64,000 nucleotides of DNA from Opisthorchis felineus (taxonomy: Eukaryota > Platyhelminthes > Trematoda > Opisthorchiida > Opisthorchiidae): assembly GCA_004794785.1 (NCBI GenBank), contig SJOL01005732.1, positions 226,900 through 290,899 of the forward strand, read 5' to 3'. A program made the position numbers and the translations under genes. The notes under the pieces were generated by a model. It had not been told where the DNA came from and ran no database searches. It worked only from the letters and a program-made list of their open reading frames with translations. Shown piece after piece: positions 1 through 64,000 of this stretch (its first letter is position 1; each line of letters opens with the position of its first letter).

Positions 1-795
1 TTTCCGAGAAGGTGTCAAGTGCACTGAAATAAAGCAGGCAAGCGAGGGTTATGTTATCATAGCTGAGATAAACGAGTCGCCCGCAATTTTCTCAGTAGCC
101 CATTCACAATAGTCTCGGTTTCTTAGGTCAACAACGACTTCATAGCAAACCAGCGGCCGGTATTTTGTGTTACTGATCAGCCAGAGAATAGGCCAAGCGA
201 AGGCAACCTAAGCGACCTGCTATAACGTTCTGGAATAATCTACGGAATTACCCACACAAATGTCTATCATAGTGGAGTGAGGTAGAATGTTAATTCCTTA
301 GTTTAACTGACTATTGACCTAAACAGTTTGACTGCTTGTGGATTATTAGGTTATCTGTCTTAACTAAACCTCGAGCTCCTTGGATGGTCTGCGTTTTTGC
401 AAGAAAGATGGGCCCAGATCCCCAAAACGGTCAAGCTAGCTCCATCCAAATGCCGGTGACCAGTGGTCCTGTCGGTTATCCAAAACTGTCTACTAGTGTC
501 ACGCTTACCTGATGAGGATTAAAGACCTCATATGGTAAGGCTTTTGTGATCTTGTTAAAGTTTAGTAGAAAAATTCGGCGTGTTTGGTACATCGGCATGA
601 TTGGTGGCCTGGCATCTGATGTTCACACTTTATAACATTAAAATACGTACTCCCATAACGAAACACCCAAAGAACTGGCTCATGGTTGCGCAGGATGTAG
701 ACGAAGTCAATCATACGTGCTTACTTTACTGCAACGCTTCCATGGACACGCCTATTAACCTGTCGTGTTCAGTTTTCAGCTTCTACTATCTTCAG
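1..795. other. Intron of the WDFY3-like gene (left edge)
   Basis: No reading frame here resembles the family, and I could not place an upstream exon with compatible splice phase. The exon at 796 begins with two bases that complete a split codon, so at least one more exon lies upstream, probably outside the window. Confidence 0.5.
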
Positions 796-52070
<51,275 letters not shown>

Positions 52071-54300
52071 GCTTTACTGATCCGATATTTGCGCCCATTC
52101 GACCATGCAAGCTATGTTGTCATCCAGACCAACCTCGGTTTTCGCCTAAAAAATCTGTGATGTCTCTGGATTTCTCCACACTCGCTTCCTGCATTTCTGT
52201 GTTTAATAATGCTTACTCATGCCCTGGATGTAACATGTCCCGAGCGCTTTTGCTCGAGTACGGAATCTTGTTTTCTGCTGTCATTATCACAGCTTCCATT
52301 CACGGACTATTATTGTTCATGGGGCGTGGTTCAAATTCAGATTCATAAACCTCTTCTGTTTTCTGTCCTACTGTATTTGCTCTCATTTTATGACGTTGTT
52401 TTTTTTCCTCTTTCCGATCTCCCTAACAATGTGGTGTTGGTGAAATTGTTGTACATAACTATTTATCCGCGAGACGGGGGCAGAGTTTCTCGCATGTTTG
52501 TCACTTGATTTCTGCTTGTTCCTTCTATCATCCTTTTTTCCAATTGCGCTGCTTCCCGATCATTGGCTTGCTACGAGAAATGTTAAAGCTTTTCAGTTCA
52601 CCCTCTGTACAGCTTATTAATACATCTTTGCTTGGAGCATGTTGCGGCTTACTATCAATATTGTCTATGTCGCACGTATTTTCACTGAATTGGCCGGGAA
52701 TGTCACGTGTTAACTATACCCTTCCATCTTTAGTCAGGTATTGTAAAATGAAAGTAGGGTTACCAGTACATGCCCAAAGCCCAGAACGGTGTTCTTGCCA
52801 CGTGTTCCTTCGCCTTTAGGCTACAGTTGTCCACATCTGGAGATCGATTTCGGTCTCTTGAAGCTTCGGTAAAATTGCTTTATCCTGGAGACACCATCTT
52901 CTTGTTCGGATCATGGAACACCTTAATAGACATATTGACTGAAATCCTCAGACGAAACTTAAGATTATCCGCTCCACCTTTTTCATGTACATCCAAGTGT
53001 TCTTGCTTGCTCCAATGATGACCATTACAGTTTCAAAACATATTTCTTGGATGTCATCGAACGCAAGTTTTATCCGCTTGGATGGGAGTAATCTGTCGGT
53101 TAAACCTCCTCGGATTGTATAAGGATCAAATGATGACGGACTCAGTTGTTGGTTTCGCTCTCTAGTCTTGGATATTGCAGTCGTTGCTGTTGGTCGGATC
53201 AAAATGAACCAAAATACACTACAAAAGCCACCCATGGTATGATTAAGGTGGTTAATTTTCTTGGTCTGTTTGCCTAGTATCAAGTAATCGCTTAAAATGC
53301 GATCATCCGTATGTTGGTCATCGTTTCTCAAGGGAACAGCGGGAGGTTGCCCCAGGTTGATAGAATGTAGCTGGAAGGGATAACGCGACAGGGCGCCATA
53401 GAGGTGTGTTTATTATTCATGATCAATTGGCGCACTAACTCGACTTATCCGCGCACACCTTTCAGAGAGCTATTACTCGAAACACTATACAAAACTTTGT
53501 CTGTGCTTTCCTCGTCGCATCAGATCTGTGGGTTGTAACTCTCGAGTAAACGAACCGATATGATTTGATTCCATTAATTACTAATGGTTTTTCATTGCCA
53601 TAGGACCCACCTGTCTACCAATCAGCGATTTAATGTGTACATCCAATATCGGTTTGTTGAACAGAATTGATATGGGATCTCTTTGTGCCAGCAATTGATT
53701 TTGAGAGCAACTGCTACAGCCGTGGCCTACTGTTCCGAAATGTTACACTTGGTGAAGTGTGGTTCATTCTTGCACACTACTCTTGTACGGCATTTTTGTT
53801 CCATTGAATGGCGTGTTTCGTTATCGAGTCCTCTGTTTAGTTTGATCCAAGTACCTCATCGTATCCACGGAAACGCCCACTGACATACTCGTGTCTCCTG
53901 AGAGGTATTTTGAGATATGACCATGGGGATTGCCAATTATAATTTGAATATAATTTCCACTAGTTCAAAATATTGTCCACTGATAATAAAGTAAATAGGA
54001 AACAACCAAAACAGTAAGTTTAACTGTGAACAATGTTAATTCACCTGTTTGTCTTTGATCACACCGACCACAGTGAATTATGAGTTGTATGCATTAGTCC
54101 AGTCGAATGAGATTCGATGCCACACTAATCAGAACGCATGTTTGCTAAGCGAGTTCTAGCAACAGCACATGCTGTTTAGGAGGATGTTGGTTGGTGATAA
54201 TCCACAACCGGTGATGCTCCGTTACAATCTGCCCCCTAACAACGCACTGAAGATGTCACTTCAATTGGTGATGGAACGTTCGCAATCAAGCTAATAACTA
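52071..54300 (+). other. Probable 3' UTR and downstream DNA
   Basis: T-rich sequence follows the stop codon. A variant AATACA occurs near 52618 and the first canonical AATAAA I noticed is at 53985-53990. The true end of the transcript cannot be fixed from sequence. Open frames here have no similarity. Confidence 0.4.
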
Positions 54301-56989
54301 TCCCCCTTTGCAGTACGTCAACGGACCTGTAATAAGTGCACTTAACGCAGCACTATTCGTAAGGTTGCTGAAAACTCTTCGAAGGGTAGTCCCACCACCT
54401 GTGAGAAGTCTTGTCGAGTTAGCAATGTGCACCCGGAGCCAACGGCATTCAAAAGGGGCTTGTCTGGTCAACTGCGGCAAGAGTCCACAAGGGAACCAAG
54501 AAAGAAAACCTTGTGGTCCTAGGTTTAAGCTCCCAGGTCGCCAATCACGAGTGACTCGCCGTTACGTCTAGTTAGGAGGTCGTCTTGTGAAGTTCTCTAA
54601 CCTATTCGTTCTCAGTTTACCTGAGAACGTAACGCACGAAAGAACCATTCTGAATGTATATCTGTTGTAGTGGGTCACTTGTTGGTTCAGCAGGTACCTT
54701 TCTAAAACCCCATGAACCCAGCGGAATTAGTTCAAGAGATATGCTAACAACTCCACGGGACAGACTCTTAAAAGAAATAATGTGTCTCGTCACTCACCTG
54801 TGCCAGTTTTTCACGTAAATGTTGTGAAACTTGTATTCTGGTCTCCTGTGTTTGTCAGTATGAGAAGGCTACGAAACGGGTAGCGAAATTGTGCACTTCA
54901 TGAGACCGCTCCTTCTCCCTAAATAGCTGGACTTATTTTTCGATTGGAAACTGTTATTTTAGTGAATTTCCAGCAAGTTTACCTCCAGCTGGTTGTTACT
55001 TCACCACTCCTTTCCTGTGGCAATGTTTTTCATCCTTTATTTACTGAAAATTAGTTTGACAGGGTTAGGTCGTGTCCGTTATGCTTGTTCGCTAAAATGT
55101 GTTGTGATTGTGCTCAAACTACACGTTCGTGGCCACAGCTCCAGTCCCTTTACCGCCATGAGGCACTGAAGATTTACTTTTTCGGTTGAAAATTGAGTGA
55201 TTACCGGAGATGTAGGAAGAAGATATAGGAAGACGGAACAACCCAGACTGGGATCGGCGGCAGGCAAGCTCGGGTTTTCGTTGGGTGGTACTGAAGTGCA
55301 GCGTGGCACCGGCCAAGTCAAAAACCTACTCAGCTCCGGAACCAGATTGGACTGGAAACCCATGGATATTTCTTGTCCCCATTTTGTCTACATTTAAATG
55401 TTTAACGCACCCGTCTAGATGAAGCCATTTCAATCTGGAAGCAAGATACTCAAAAACTAAACCCATCATGAAGAACCCAGGCTACAAACAGCGGCATCTC
55501 AAGAATATTGTCTAACGCTTTTTAACGTCCTGGAGCCAAGCAAACCTATGTACGCCAGCAGACCTGAGGATGCTGCGGAATTTCATCACGGACTCATCGA
55601 TGGGACTGTCGCTCCCGGTGAACGTTGTATGACCCTAAGAGAACTCATAAGATTACTGGTTCGTTTGGAGATAGGTGGAACCTAATGTTCGCCCACGAGA
55701 ATGGTATTCACGGGTCATGAATACCCAAAATGTCTACTGACACGGCCAAACAAGTTGAAAGGGGACCAGTGGGTGATTCGGCCGGATAGATCCCCAGAGG
55801 GGCTTTAATCTCTCAGACAAGTGCTCAGAACGGTGAACCTAACCACAACAGCAGAGATTTCGAGTACTATGTAGGCACTGGTCGTTTCTACCACATTCTT
55901 GAGGTACACAAGAAATGTAAACGTTTAGATATCAGGCGCATCGTCCGAAAACTGGATGCGTGTACACTGCAGGTACAATGGCTCAGATATCCTTGAGATC
56001 AGCAGCGACACAGGAGACTGAAATTCCATTTGTAACTACCAGATAACCCGGCCTAATTGGTCGATTTATATACATGGCGGGTTGTAATCTACGTCAGTGA
56101 CGTCCCTTCCAGTCTGTCACCTTATTCTCGCTTTTCTGTTTTCGATCACCCAATAACCGTGGGTTGCTGTTCTCTGTGTGAGGCCCGTTGGCATGGAAGC
56201 AACTCAGCCGTGATTTCCATAAGTCCTGGTTGGCAAACCTAATTAAATTATAATTAGTGATTTAAATATACAATGTTTTGACTAGATATCTTACACCTGT
56301 TGACCCGACCCCACTCTCATGGCGGCTGTGGTCACAGTCATTGCTGTGAGTGATACGATTATCCAAATAACCAGCGAACGCAGACACCCTGAGTAGCAGG
56401 AACACCCTTTATGTCTGAATTTAATCACCTCCAGCATACCAGAGCTCACAAGTATCGCTGATGTCTTCTTTCATGTAGGGAGTATACATAACGCACCAAA
56501 TACAACTACTGCATAACCAGCCTAATCGGTCGAAATCCGCACTACTAGTGAACCCTTTGAAGACCGATTCTGAAGCACTGCAACAGGGGGCGCATGCACT
56601 AGATTTGTTAGGAACCAGTGTTGAAACGCAAGGGGAACCGCTAAGAGACGTCTCTATTGCAGTTAGCCCTGGCTATGCAGCACAAGACTTCAGTTTCCAG
56701 AAAATATGGACTGATCATAGCTGTCGCTGAAGATGGCAAACTTGTTCTGGAAGGTACTACAAGCAGAAGCGTTTACTGGCCTCTCCGACTACCGATTCAC
56801 TAATGTGAACTTCCCACTTGAGGAGAATAATCATACAAAACAGGTACCAACTCTGACGCACAGTTATTACAGTCGTCGTCATAGACAGCAACACCAGATG
56901 GGATCACTGGTGCTTCGCCATCGTCCAACCATGTCAATTTAATGTTTAAAGTCTTATAATGGAAAGAAATAGGAACTGATGCAGGGAGC
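54301..56989. other. Intergenic DNA, unassigned
   Basis: Several open frames up to 94 codons lie on both strands around 54300-54570, 55080-55400 and 56548-56942. None resembles a family I recognise. Their broken nature and the LINE pieces that follow suggest old repeats. Confidence 0.4.
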
Positions 56990-57960
56990 GTACCTGGGGA
57001 TACTCCACTACAAGCATCCGAGGTGCCTACGACTGCAACACTCAGTCAGACAATCTGAATAGAAACTGACGGTCTGAAAGTCACTGGCATCGGCTAGCCG
57101 CCATATCTTTCAGTATCTCCAACCAAGCACAGTAAGGGTCACGTGGAACCCATTCCGGGAAGTGAATAGTACTCAGGCTTTTTGTAACGTCTTTAGTTCC
57201 CTCCTGCCATGTCAAGGTCTGTCCAACTCTATTTTTTGCCTCGGATAATTAGGCGCGAAAAACAACACTACTTGGAAGACAGCAACTTGTTGTAGGTCGC
57301 ACATGGCCGGGCCACCTTAGCTTCAAGCGGTGGAGGCAATCATTGTGAAATGTCCTCTGCTTCAGGAAGCACCCCCCTCCTTAGCAACTCACTCGGAATT
57401 CTCTCCAGCCAATTCCAACTGTCGGTTATCAAAGACCTGAATATTTCTCACATACCCTATCCAAAGTGACCAAATTCCGCAACCGTACAACAATACACCC
57501 TGAAGTGCATCCCGAAAAACGGGACATTTGGGACAGGGATGGGCCCTTTTGAGGCTATAAGTAAAACAACTTGGAAAAAGCAATTCTGTTATCTGAGGTG
57601 TGCGTGTTGACTTCGTATGTTACATTACCGCCAAAGCTAATGGAATTTCCGACAGCTCCTCGGTTTGGATTCTTATAGACATGTCCAAAGAAAGTACACT
57701 CCACCTCAAAATCTTACGCCGTGTGGAGCTAATGGACGGTATGGCCTTGGTCGGATTTCCAGTGCCGCCTGTGCTCCCCGCTCTACTTCAAGGATTAGAA
57801 CAGTGTCTCCTGCATATGCCAAAACGACAAGGTTCCCCCTGGATATATGGAGAATTGCCATGACAGAATGCATAGAATCCGCCAACTACTAGTTACTCAA
57901 TCAACAGAGCTGGTTAAAGCTTCCGGCGTAAGATGTAGATCACCAGGTTGGTGAGGACCG
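56990..57960 (-). mobile_element. RTE-like LINE family 1, decayed fragment
   Basis: On the + strand, blocks follow the same order as in the element at 29281-33440. CAACCAAGCACAGTAAGGGT near 57119 resembles CAACCAGGCGCAGTGGGTAC near 29522. The ACCGTACAACAATACACCCT block near 57481 resembles CATACAACAACACAGCCCGC near 29853. GCATATGCCAAAACGACAAGG near 57812 resembles GCATACTCCAAATCGACAAGG near 30211. The matches are interrupted by indels, so this is an ancient antisense copy. Confidence 0.6.
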
Positions 57961-58791
57961 TACCAAATTCATCGGCTCAAAACTTCTGCAATTTTGTGCA
58001 TTTGCAGTCTAAGAAAAGGGGTGGAAGATTTACAAAGTGAACTGCTTTGGAGGTGTCAGAGCGCGTGCATTCTGTGTGTCACTGTTAGGTTACAAAAACG
58101 GTGTCGTATTTACTCTACTATAGTCGATGTTTTCAGTTTCTAAGCGGATCTCCTGGGATAAATATAGCATCGTAATAAAAGTGGAGTGATGTTTAATGCT
58201 CTAAAAGAGTAGACTTGACACCAAAAACCCGCCCACTCATTACAACGTCACTACGGCTGCATCCACGGGTGCACGTTTGGAGATGTATGAGGTCCTTAAA
58301 GTAACCGTTTGGTTTTTATAACAATATTTTGTCTGAAAACGTTTTCCGAAGACACAGACGACAGTAAATTGAATAAAATATTAACAAATGTAACAAGTAT
58401 GATATATATATGGTTATTTGATGAACTGCTGTCGAATCAGGCCACCATACAGAGTTGATGCCTCATAATCAGCGGCGCGCATATGTACGAGCCTTGTAGT
58501 TACTATAAGTAGTTACTATAAGAGACGATGAGTAGTTATTAGTATGAAAGGCCACCGTTGGCTGTTGGGCTATGCAATCATGCGTAGTTGACTCCTCACA
58601 ATCACTGGTGCGCATACTTGCAGGCCTAACGTTTATAAAGGTTAGCCAAGTTAGGCGACAACGCTTACAGCTATCATGATTAAGAGTAATAGTCGGCCTT
58701 ATTTTTCGGCAATGTTGTTGCGCTTTATGACGGAATCGTGCTCAATAATATCACGCCTTCCAACGGGAAATACCTCTCACCGGGACCTTAT
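57961..58791. other. Intergenic DNA with a degenerate tandem repeat
   Basis: Apart from the repeat at 58438-58635, nothing is recognised. Confidence 0.5.
58438..58635. repeat. Degenerate tandem duplication, about 115-bp unit
   Basis: Two units share the order GGCCACC, GTTGA...GCCTCATAATCA or GTTGA...CTCCTCACAATCA, GCGCATA and a CGAGCC/CAGGCC end, starting near 58440 and 58550. An internal short duplication TAGTTACTATAAG occurs near 58497 and 58510. Confidence 0.5.
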
Positions 58792-59560
58792 TTACCATCA
58801 TTATCAGCTGTAAGCACCGCATACTTGTCGTACAGTGGTTTTAGCTGCCACAGTTTTGTTCGCGGATGATTTGGGGAGGTGGGGTAGGTAGCTGCGGAGT
58901 GGAAGCCGGAGTTGGTAAATTGGTGCGTAAATACAGGTCTGTCAGTGGACTTTTGAGTAGGGGGTTGGGAAGGAAGCTATGCATTGAAGGCAACAGCTTG
59001 GATGCATGAACACCATTGAGGACGTGACTGGGTCATATCTGACAGTGTCTCTCGGCGTCCCCATCCAGGAAGACGGCAGTGACCAGCGCAGCTGAGTTTG
59101 CTAGTAATGGCTTTCATACTTCGATGCCAAGTCATTGTTTGACCTCCCCTGGCTCGTTTCCATCCTTCATGTGGTTGTGCGTAACGAAGACTATGAGGAA
59201 GTAGATCGACCGGCATGCGGAGCACGTGGCCAGGCCAGCGCAATCGGTGGAAAGTGATCAGTTCATCTATCGCTGGCGAGTTATTTCTTCCGAATGCCAT
59301 TTGACGAACTTCAGCATTACTGATCGGGTGTCCCTACCAGACTCGGGCGATGCTCTGAAGATATCGATACTCAAACACTGAAAGAATTTTGATGTCCTTG
59401 GCAAGCAATGGCCATTTTTCTGATCCATATAATAATATGGGACGCACCGCAGCATGGCAACTCGACCCTTGATGTCACGCCTACGCCACAGATAACGCAG
59501 GTTCACAAAATCTGCTTTGGCTTCCAAAATCCTGATGAAAATACCATCAATCCATCTTAT
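58792..59560 (-). mobile_element. RTE-like LINE family 2, 3' end fragment
   Basis: The minus strand encodes MAFGRNNSPAIDELITFHRL, RWPGHVLRMPVD and ARGGQTMTWHRSMKAI at 58977-59300, the C-terminal part of the family 2 polyprotein. It finishes with the shared 3' terminus (CATCATTATCAGCTG at 58797-58811 on +). The 5' limit near 59560 is approximate. Stops and frameshifts are present upstream of the last block. Confidence 0.82.
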
Positions 59561-62479
59561 TTGTTAAGTCAGACAAATACCCCGCATGCAAACGTCATTC
59601 AACTGATCACCTGATTAGAATCTTCACAGGATATACAGTTCATGTTTTCTCAGGGTTGAGGAACACCACGGGACGTAAAATATTCTAAGATTTGATTTCG
59701 TGCCCTATCTCGGGAACTGGCTGTAGCGTGGGATGTCAGGAAGTCAGCGGTGTTCGATGCTCGCGAGGGTGTAGTGACGGCACACGTCAGTTCTGAAATG
59801 TGTAGATATGGAAATTGGTATTATCGGATTCACACGGCACACAAGCACTCATTCGCACAGATTGGTTGACACGGGGGAGAAGACCGGAGCGTGACAACAG
59901 CACACGTGTATTATAAATCGAAACCGAAACCGGAAGTGTACAAAAGTTAAACAACATGGTATGGGAACATTCAATGGGTTTGGTCGGGTGTACCTGTAAT
60001 AGAGAGAAAGAGAGATGCGCGAACATTAGGTCATATGATACACATGTGTGAGCAGATACAGTCAAAGTTCAATTGCGTTACAGGCAATCACATGCGATTC
60101 GGCGGTCTTTAGTGACCTTGAAATTTCGCTCACTCAAACAAAATGCTATCAGCTACATATCACCGAAACGCACGACCGAACCAGACAAACTCCCCGTAAG
60201 ATTTGCAACTTTGAAAACCCCATATTTCTGGTTAAACTTATTTTGGTTTTCTTCTGGTGGTCGGCGAGATTAAAGACGAAATCTAATCATAGCATATACT
60301 AAAGGCTCACGCTTTTCTTCAAATGAGAGATAACAGATGCACGATTTCTGATGTAAATTCCACAAATACTAACATCTGAGGAACGTTTGGATCCTTTGTA
60401 CTCGTCAGACGTAAAATGTTAGATGAGTTTGTTCACCCAGCTTCGGTGCATCACATTTTCTGGGAAGCTCGCCTTGCGCACAGTATATTAATAGGAAAAA
60501 CTTGATGCATTGTGCAGTAGTGATGCGAAAGGGCATCCATAGGAGTGATCCTTATTCTCAGTCGTGCGCAACTAATCAGCGCAATTAGATGTCCGCATGT
60601 GAATTACCAAAACCCGATGAGTTATTTTCACACAGGAAAGCGTGACGTCACGTGGCTGAATTACGTCATAAAGCGCGATGACTTTGCTGGAAAATAGGGC
60701 GGACCCTTGCCGTTCATCGCGATAACCATAGGCGCTGTCGCCCACGTTCGCGGCAGCAGTCCGTTAGTCCTGTATCTGTGTGAGACGCTGACTGAGTCCT
60801 TAACTGGGCATGGTAGCCTGATGCAACGGCCAAAAACGATACTTCGTTATCATAACCGTGTACGTTGTCACTTCGCGATACTCGTGGTTGAAAAATATGA
60901 AAACAGCCGGTGGCGAAATGTTTTTGTCTGTTAACTGGACCGGTACAAACCTAATGGGTATTCACTCCGTTTCACTTTCCCCAACCCAGTTTCATCTGAT
61001 GAGGAATATGAAATGAAGAAATATACCGATTTAAGGTCGTTTAAATCTTCTGGAAAATTGTTCGGGTGTCTTACTGTTATAAAGACAAACTTAAGACCTG
61101 CTCAATTAGTCCCATTGTTGATGCTGAAAGATCGGTGCGTAAACCGATGTTGAACGCAGTGAAATTAATGCTAATTAGGGTGTGTACAAGATAGTCCCAA
61201 GCCTACGTGGTAGAAACTTGATTCCCTCGAACTCAAGGACCTCATGCTTCTTCAAACGTGCACCCATTGAAGTGGCCGTGGATAAGATATAGTGAATGCA
61301 TAGGCACTTGGAGTAAAATCTGCTCCATTAGAGCACTAAATCGTAACTTTGCTCAACTTCTGCTTCCCGACTCTTAGACCCTGTAACTTAACAGCAAAAC
61401 GGCCTTGTCTTTCACACCATATTCTTAACCATATTACGCTCTACTACAGTGGCAATCCCACCAACTAGTTTTTCCGTTCTCGGACCCCATCGTCAGCTCC
61501 CATGCTTGCGGTAGTAAACGAACATATTTGGGACCCTCAGCATCCATGCCTAGGTAAACCTCCATCTCAGGCACATCTAACACGTCAGAAGCCGCCCGCT
61601 ATTTCAGGCTACACCGATGCTCTTTTCTATGTCTGTCATATGGCTTTGTGCCCATCTAACGCATCGTCCAGGCTAACGTATTACCACATATCTCCTCTTC
61701 CACAACCGTGGCTAAACCGTCTCTAATTGTGATGACCATCTAACTCGGGACTGCAAGGTTTACCATATATCATTAGCCAGGAATAAATACCCTTCAATCA
61801 CCCCATGTATCATACACCACAACAATGCCACTGCGCCTCCCTTTGTCCTCTGGACCGTCGTCGGACCCGGACAGGCCACTACCCCATCCTCTCAATGCTC
61901 ATTATCTGTCCATCATTATTAGTCCTAGCTGATCGGTGTTCTTGGTGGGCTCTCAGCTTTAAACACCGACCAAATCTTTCCGCATCATATCCTCCCCTTC
62001 GTAATCCCATTACACCCGATGCTTAAGACTGCACAGCCGACAACCCTCCATTCAAATGCGTGCCCTACTCCCAGACACATTCCCCACACCATGGTGAGCC
62101 TCAAACTCAACATTTTGTCGCGTGTTCAAACCTTATATCCCATCCGTTCGCTGATTGACCCACAGCAATAAGTACAACTTGATCTACCCTGAACACATGC
62201 CCGGTTGATCCTAATTCATATTCCACCATTCAGCCCCCCAAATTTAAGTATTGTCAAGAAACGTCGCAGGCGATTTTCATGACTTCAAGATGACTAAGAT
62301 TAGCTCGTGTTTTAAAGTACCAATAGTTTCAACAAAATACACGGATAATTCAAAAGAAAGAAGCCCAAGTCAGCTGCATGTGCCACCAACTTAACCTTCC
62401 TCTGGTTGCAATATACACCCCAGGAATTCATCCCATGAATCCAGAACGTCGACTATAGGAGAACGAAAGTGTGGTCTCA
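59561..62479. other. Intergenic DNA, nothing recognised
   Basis: Open frames are short and show no similarity. The + strand becomes pyrimidine-rich from about 61500. Confidence 0.5.
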
Positions 62480-62638
62480 TATATAACTTAACAGAGACTC
62501 GCAAACTGCTTGCGGTAAGCCTCTGGCGCAATTCGTTTAGCAAAGCCTTTATTCGGACTGTAACCTGATGATCATGCCTGACGGCATGCCAACCACAATT
62601 TGGGAATAAACATTATTATTAGTATTATTATTATTACC
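62480..62638 (+). mobile_element. Possible LINE 3' end with ATT-repeat tail
   Basis: GGGAATAAACATTATTATTA near 62600 is followed by further ATT units to about 62635, a typical 3' terminus of some non-LTR elements. No coding part could be recognised upstream, so this may be a solo 3' UTR fragment. Confidence 0.4.
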
Positions 62639-63659
62639 CTTTCTTCTACTCTGTAACAGAGGTCACCTCATCGTCCAAACATGCATCACGGCCATGCATA
62701 CCACGTTTTTCTCCGAGTATTTGCCCTCGCATAAATTACAATACCGATTCTCCTGCTTCATCCAAATTCCACAATGAGTTAGTACCACTTTCTGTGCAGC
62801 TCGTAATATCAAAAAGCCATTCGTATCCGCAGTCGGTATGCTACTGTTCACCGTAGTTCCTAACGGGTAACTTGCATTCCTCTGCACCTCCCTGACCCAT
62901 TTCCTGAATGATCGTTACAAAATTGATCAAAAAACTGTCTGTGATGACTTTCCAACTCCGTTTCACCATCTCATGCTTGAATGCATCCCAAATACCTGCC
63001 ACATAACAACCCTGACGCAGGAGCTAGCTAAGAATGCACCCGCGCTTCAAACCTCAATTTGGGAACCGTCCATTCACACATCCGCCCTTCAAACCCAGGT
63101 TCGTGGACGATTTCTTCATTGCTATGAGCCTGTCGGCGCATTATTTATCCAGTGTGCGTTCCTCATATTCATATACCGCAACGCCGGTTTGCATTGATCG
63201 CATACCACCACCCCTACTATCCCCACATTGGTAGCGATTATCGTTTTTCACACTGGCAAGGTCGTCTCCCTACAGTAGTAAGAAACTGTAGCCACTGGTA
63301 TCTGCGTATTATTTCGGGCCTCAGTCTAACTTATACTCTACTGCACTCTAGCAAACCTTTCTGCTCTACGCCGGTCCTAATTCGCTATGATACCCATGCA
63401 AAAATTAACTACCCTGACAACCAAATTGACTCGCCTGGGGTGTTCGCGCACTTGACTGTCTGAAAACCCAAGTACGACATTGCGATGACGGTACCACAAC
63501 TGCCATAGCCCCTGTGATAGCTTGCCCGTAGTTCAGAACAGTTGTACCATTCACCGACCTAGCTTGTTAATTCACCCATAAGACCGTCTCATTTCGCTAA
63601 ATTTGTGCCAAAAATTCATAACACCCCTATGTATTCTACGTTCGTTCAGCCACTAAACA
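62639..63659. other. Intergenic DNA
   Basis: No recognised gene. C-rich on the + strand. Confidence 0.5.
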
Positions 63660-64000
63660 CACCAGTTCTTCCCATGGCACTATCAAGTTGTCATTATACT
63701 GGGGAAAGATAGAACCTTGCCGCGAAACCAATACATCGTGTGCCAACTATTACAGAAGAATCTAGCAAGCTTACTGGGTGCGACGAATTCCCCGACTTTG
63801 TCTGGCGAGACGTCTGCTGCAACGATGGGAAACATTTTCCTACCTAGGTCGGGGATGGCTGCTCCAGTTTGAGTTTGAGGGTACACGCCACTGGATTAGG
63901 GCGTTCATCTCTGACAGAACATTCCGAGTGAAAGTGGGCTCGACCTACTCTTGTCCAGCGCCGGTCTCCATCGGAGTTCCCAAAGGCTCCGTTCTGGGAC
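63660..64000 (+). mobile_element. CR1/jockey-type reverse transcriptase, partial, runs off the right edge
   Basis: The + strand near the edge encodes WIRAFISDRTFRVKVGSTYS, then PVSIGVPKGSVLG, the classic non-LTR motif (GVPQGSVLGPLLF in active elements) preceded by the FLSDRTFRVKVG-type segment. This differs from the GVRQGC motif of the RTE families elsewhere in the window. The upstream part is shifted in frame, and the catalytic YADD box would lie beyond 64000. Confidence 0.8.

Noticed and set aside
54298..54571. Overlapping open frames on both strands
   Set aside because: No recognisable family on either strand; overlapping sense and antisense frames of this length arise by chance or from old repeats.
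61502..63463. Second host gene in the right-hand region
   Set aside because: Open frames up to about 100 codons are C-rich artefacts without similarity or credible splice structure.

Overview
The window is eukaryotic and intron-rich. It is dominated by the 3' part of one large gene on the + strand, a homologue of the autophagy adaptor WDFY3 (ALFY; fly blue cheese). I assembled 27 exons between 796 and 52070, ending at a TGA stop at 52068-52070. From the third exon (1347) to the stop, 25 exons join through GT...AG introns with every reading phase matching and no internal stop, giving 2303 codons. The order is that of the family: helical scaffold, DUF-like middle, acidic linker, PH-like domain, BEACH domain, WD40 repeats, C-terminal FYVE zinc finger. 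The 5' exons lie upstream of the window. Comparison with vertebrate WDFY3 is from memory of that family, not from a search.

The organism is most likely a flatworm, probably a digenean fluke. This is an inference from the mix of very short (69-102 nt) and very long (6-8 kb) introns, the moderate base composition, the standard code, and decayed RTE-type LINEs of the kind abundant in fluke genomes.

Layout: 1-3243, first five exons. 3244-11595, an 8.3 kb intron holding an antisense LINE 3' end (about 5050-5780) and a decayed sense LINE (about 7430-9650). 11596-27803, exons 6-16. 27804-33959, a 6.2 kb intron filled by an antisense LINE (29281-33440) carrying a nested endonuclease duplication that is itself split by a tRNA-derived SINE. 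33960-38103, exons 17-21, finishing the PH-like domain and encoding the BEACH domain. 38104-44152, a 6 kb intron with a sense LINE (about 38523-42455). 44153-52070, WD40 and FYVE exons. 52071-64000, 3' UTR and gene-poor DNA with three further LINE pieces and, at the right edge, the start of a different CR1/jockey-like reverse transcriptase.

Points of most interest: the FYVE finger has its first cysteine pair spaced CX4C instead of CX2C; the linker that carries the LC3-interacting motif in vertebrate WDFY3 is very short and shows no clear LIR; there is a roughly 90-residue Ser/Ala-rich insertion in exon 6; and there is a three-level nested transposon with a visible target-site duplication. I found no second host gene, no CRISPR array and no bacterial-type system.
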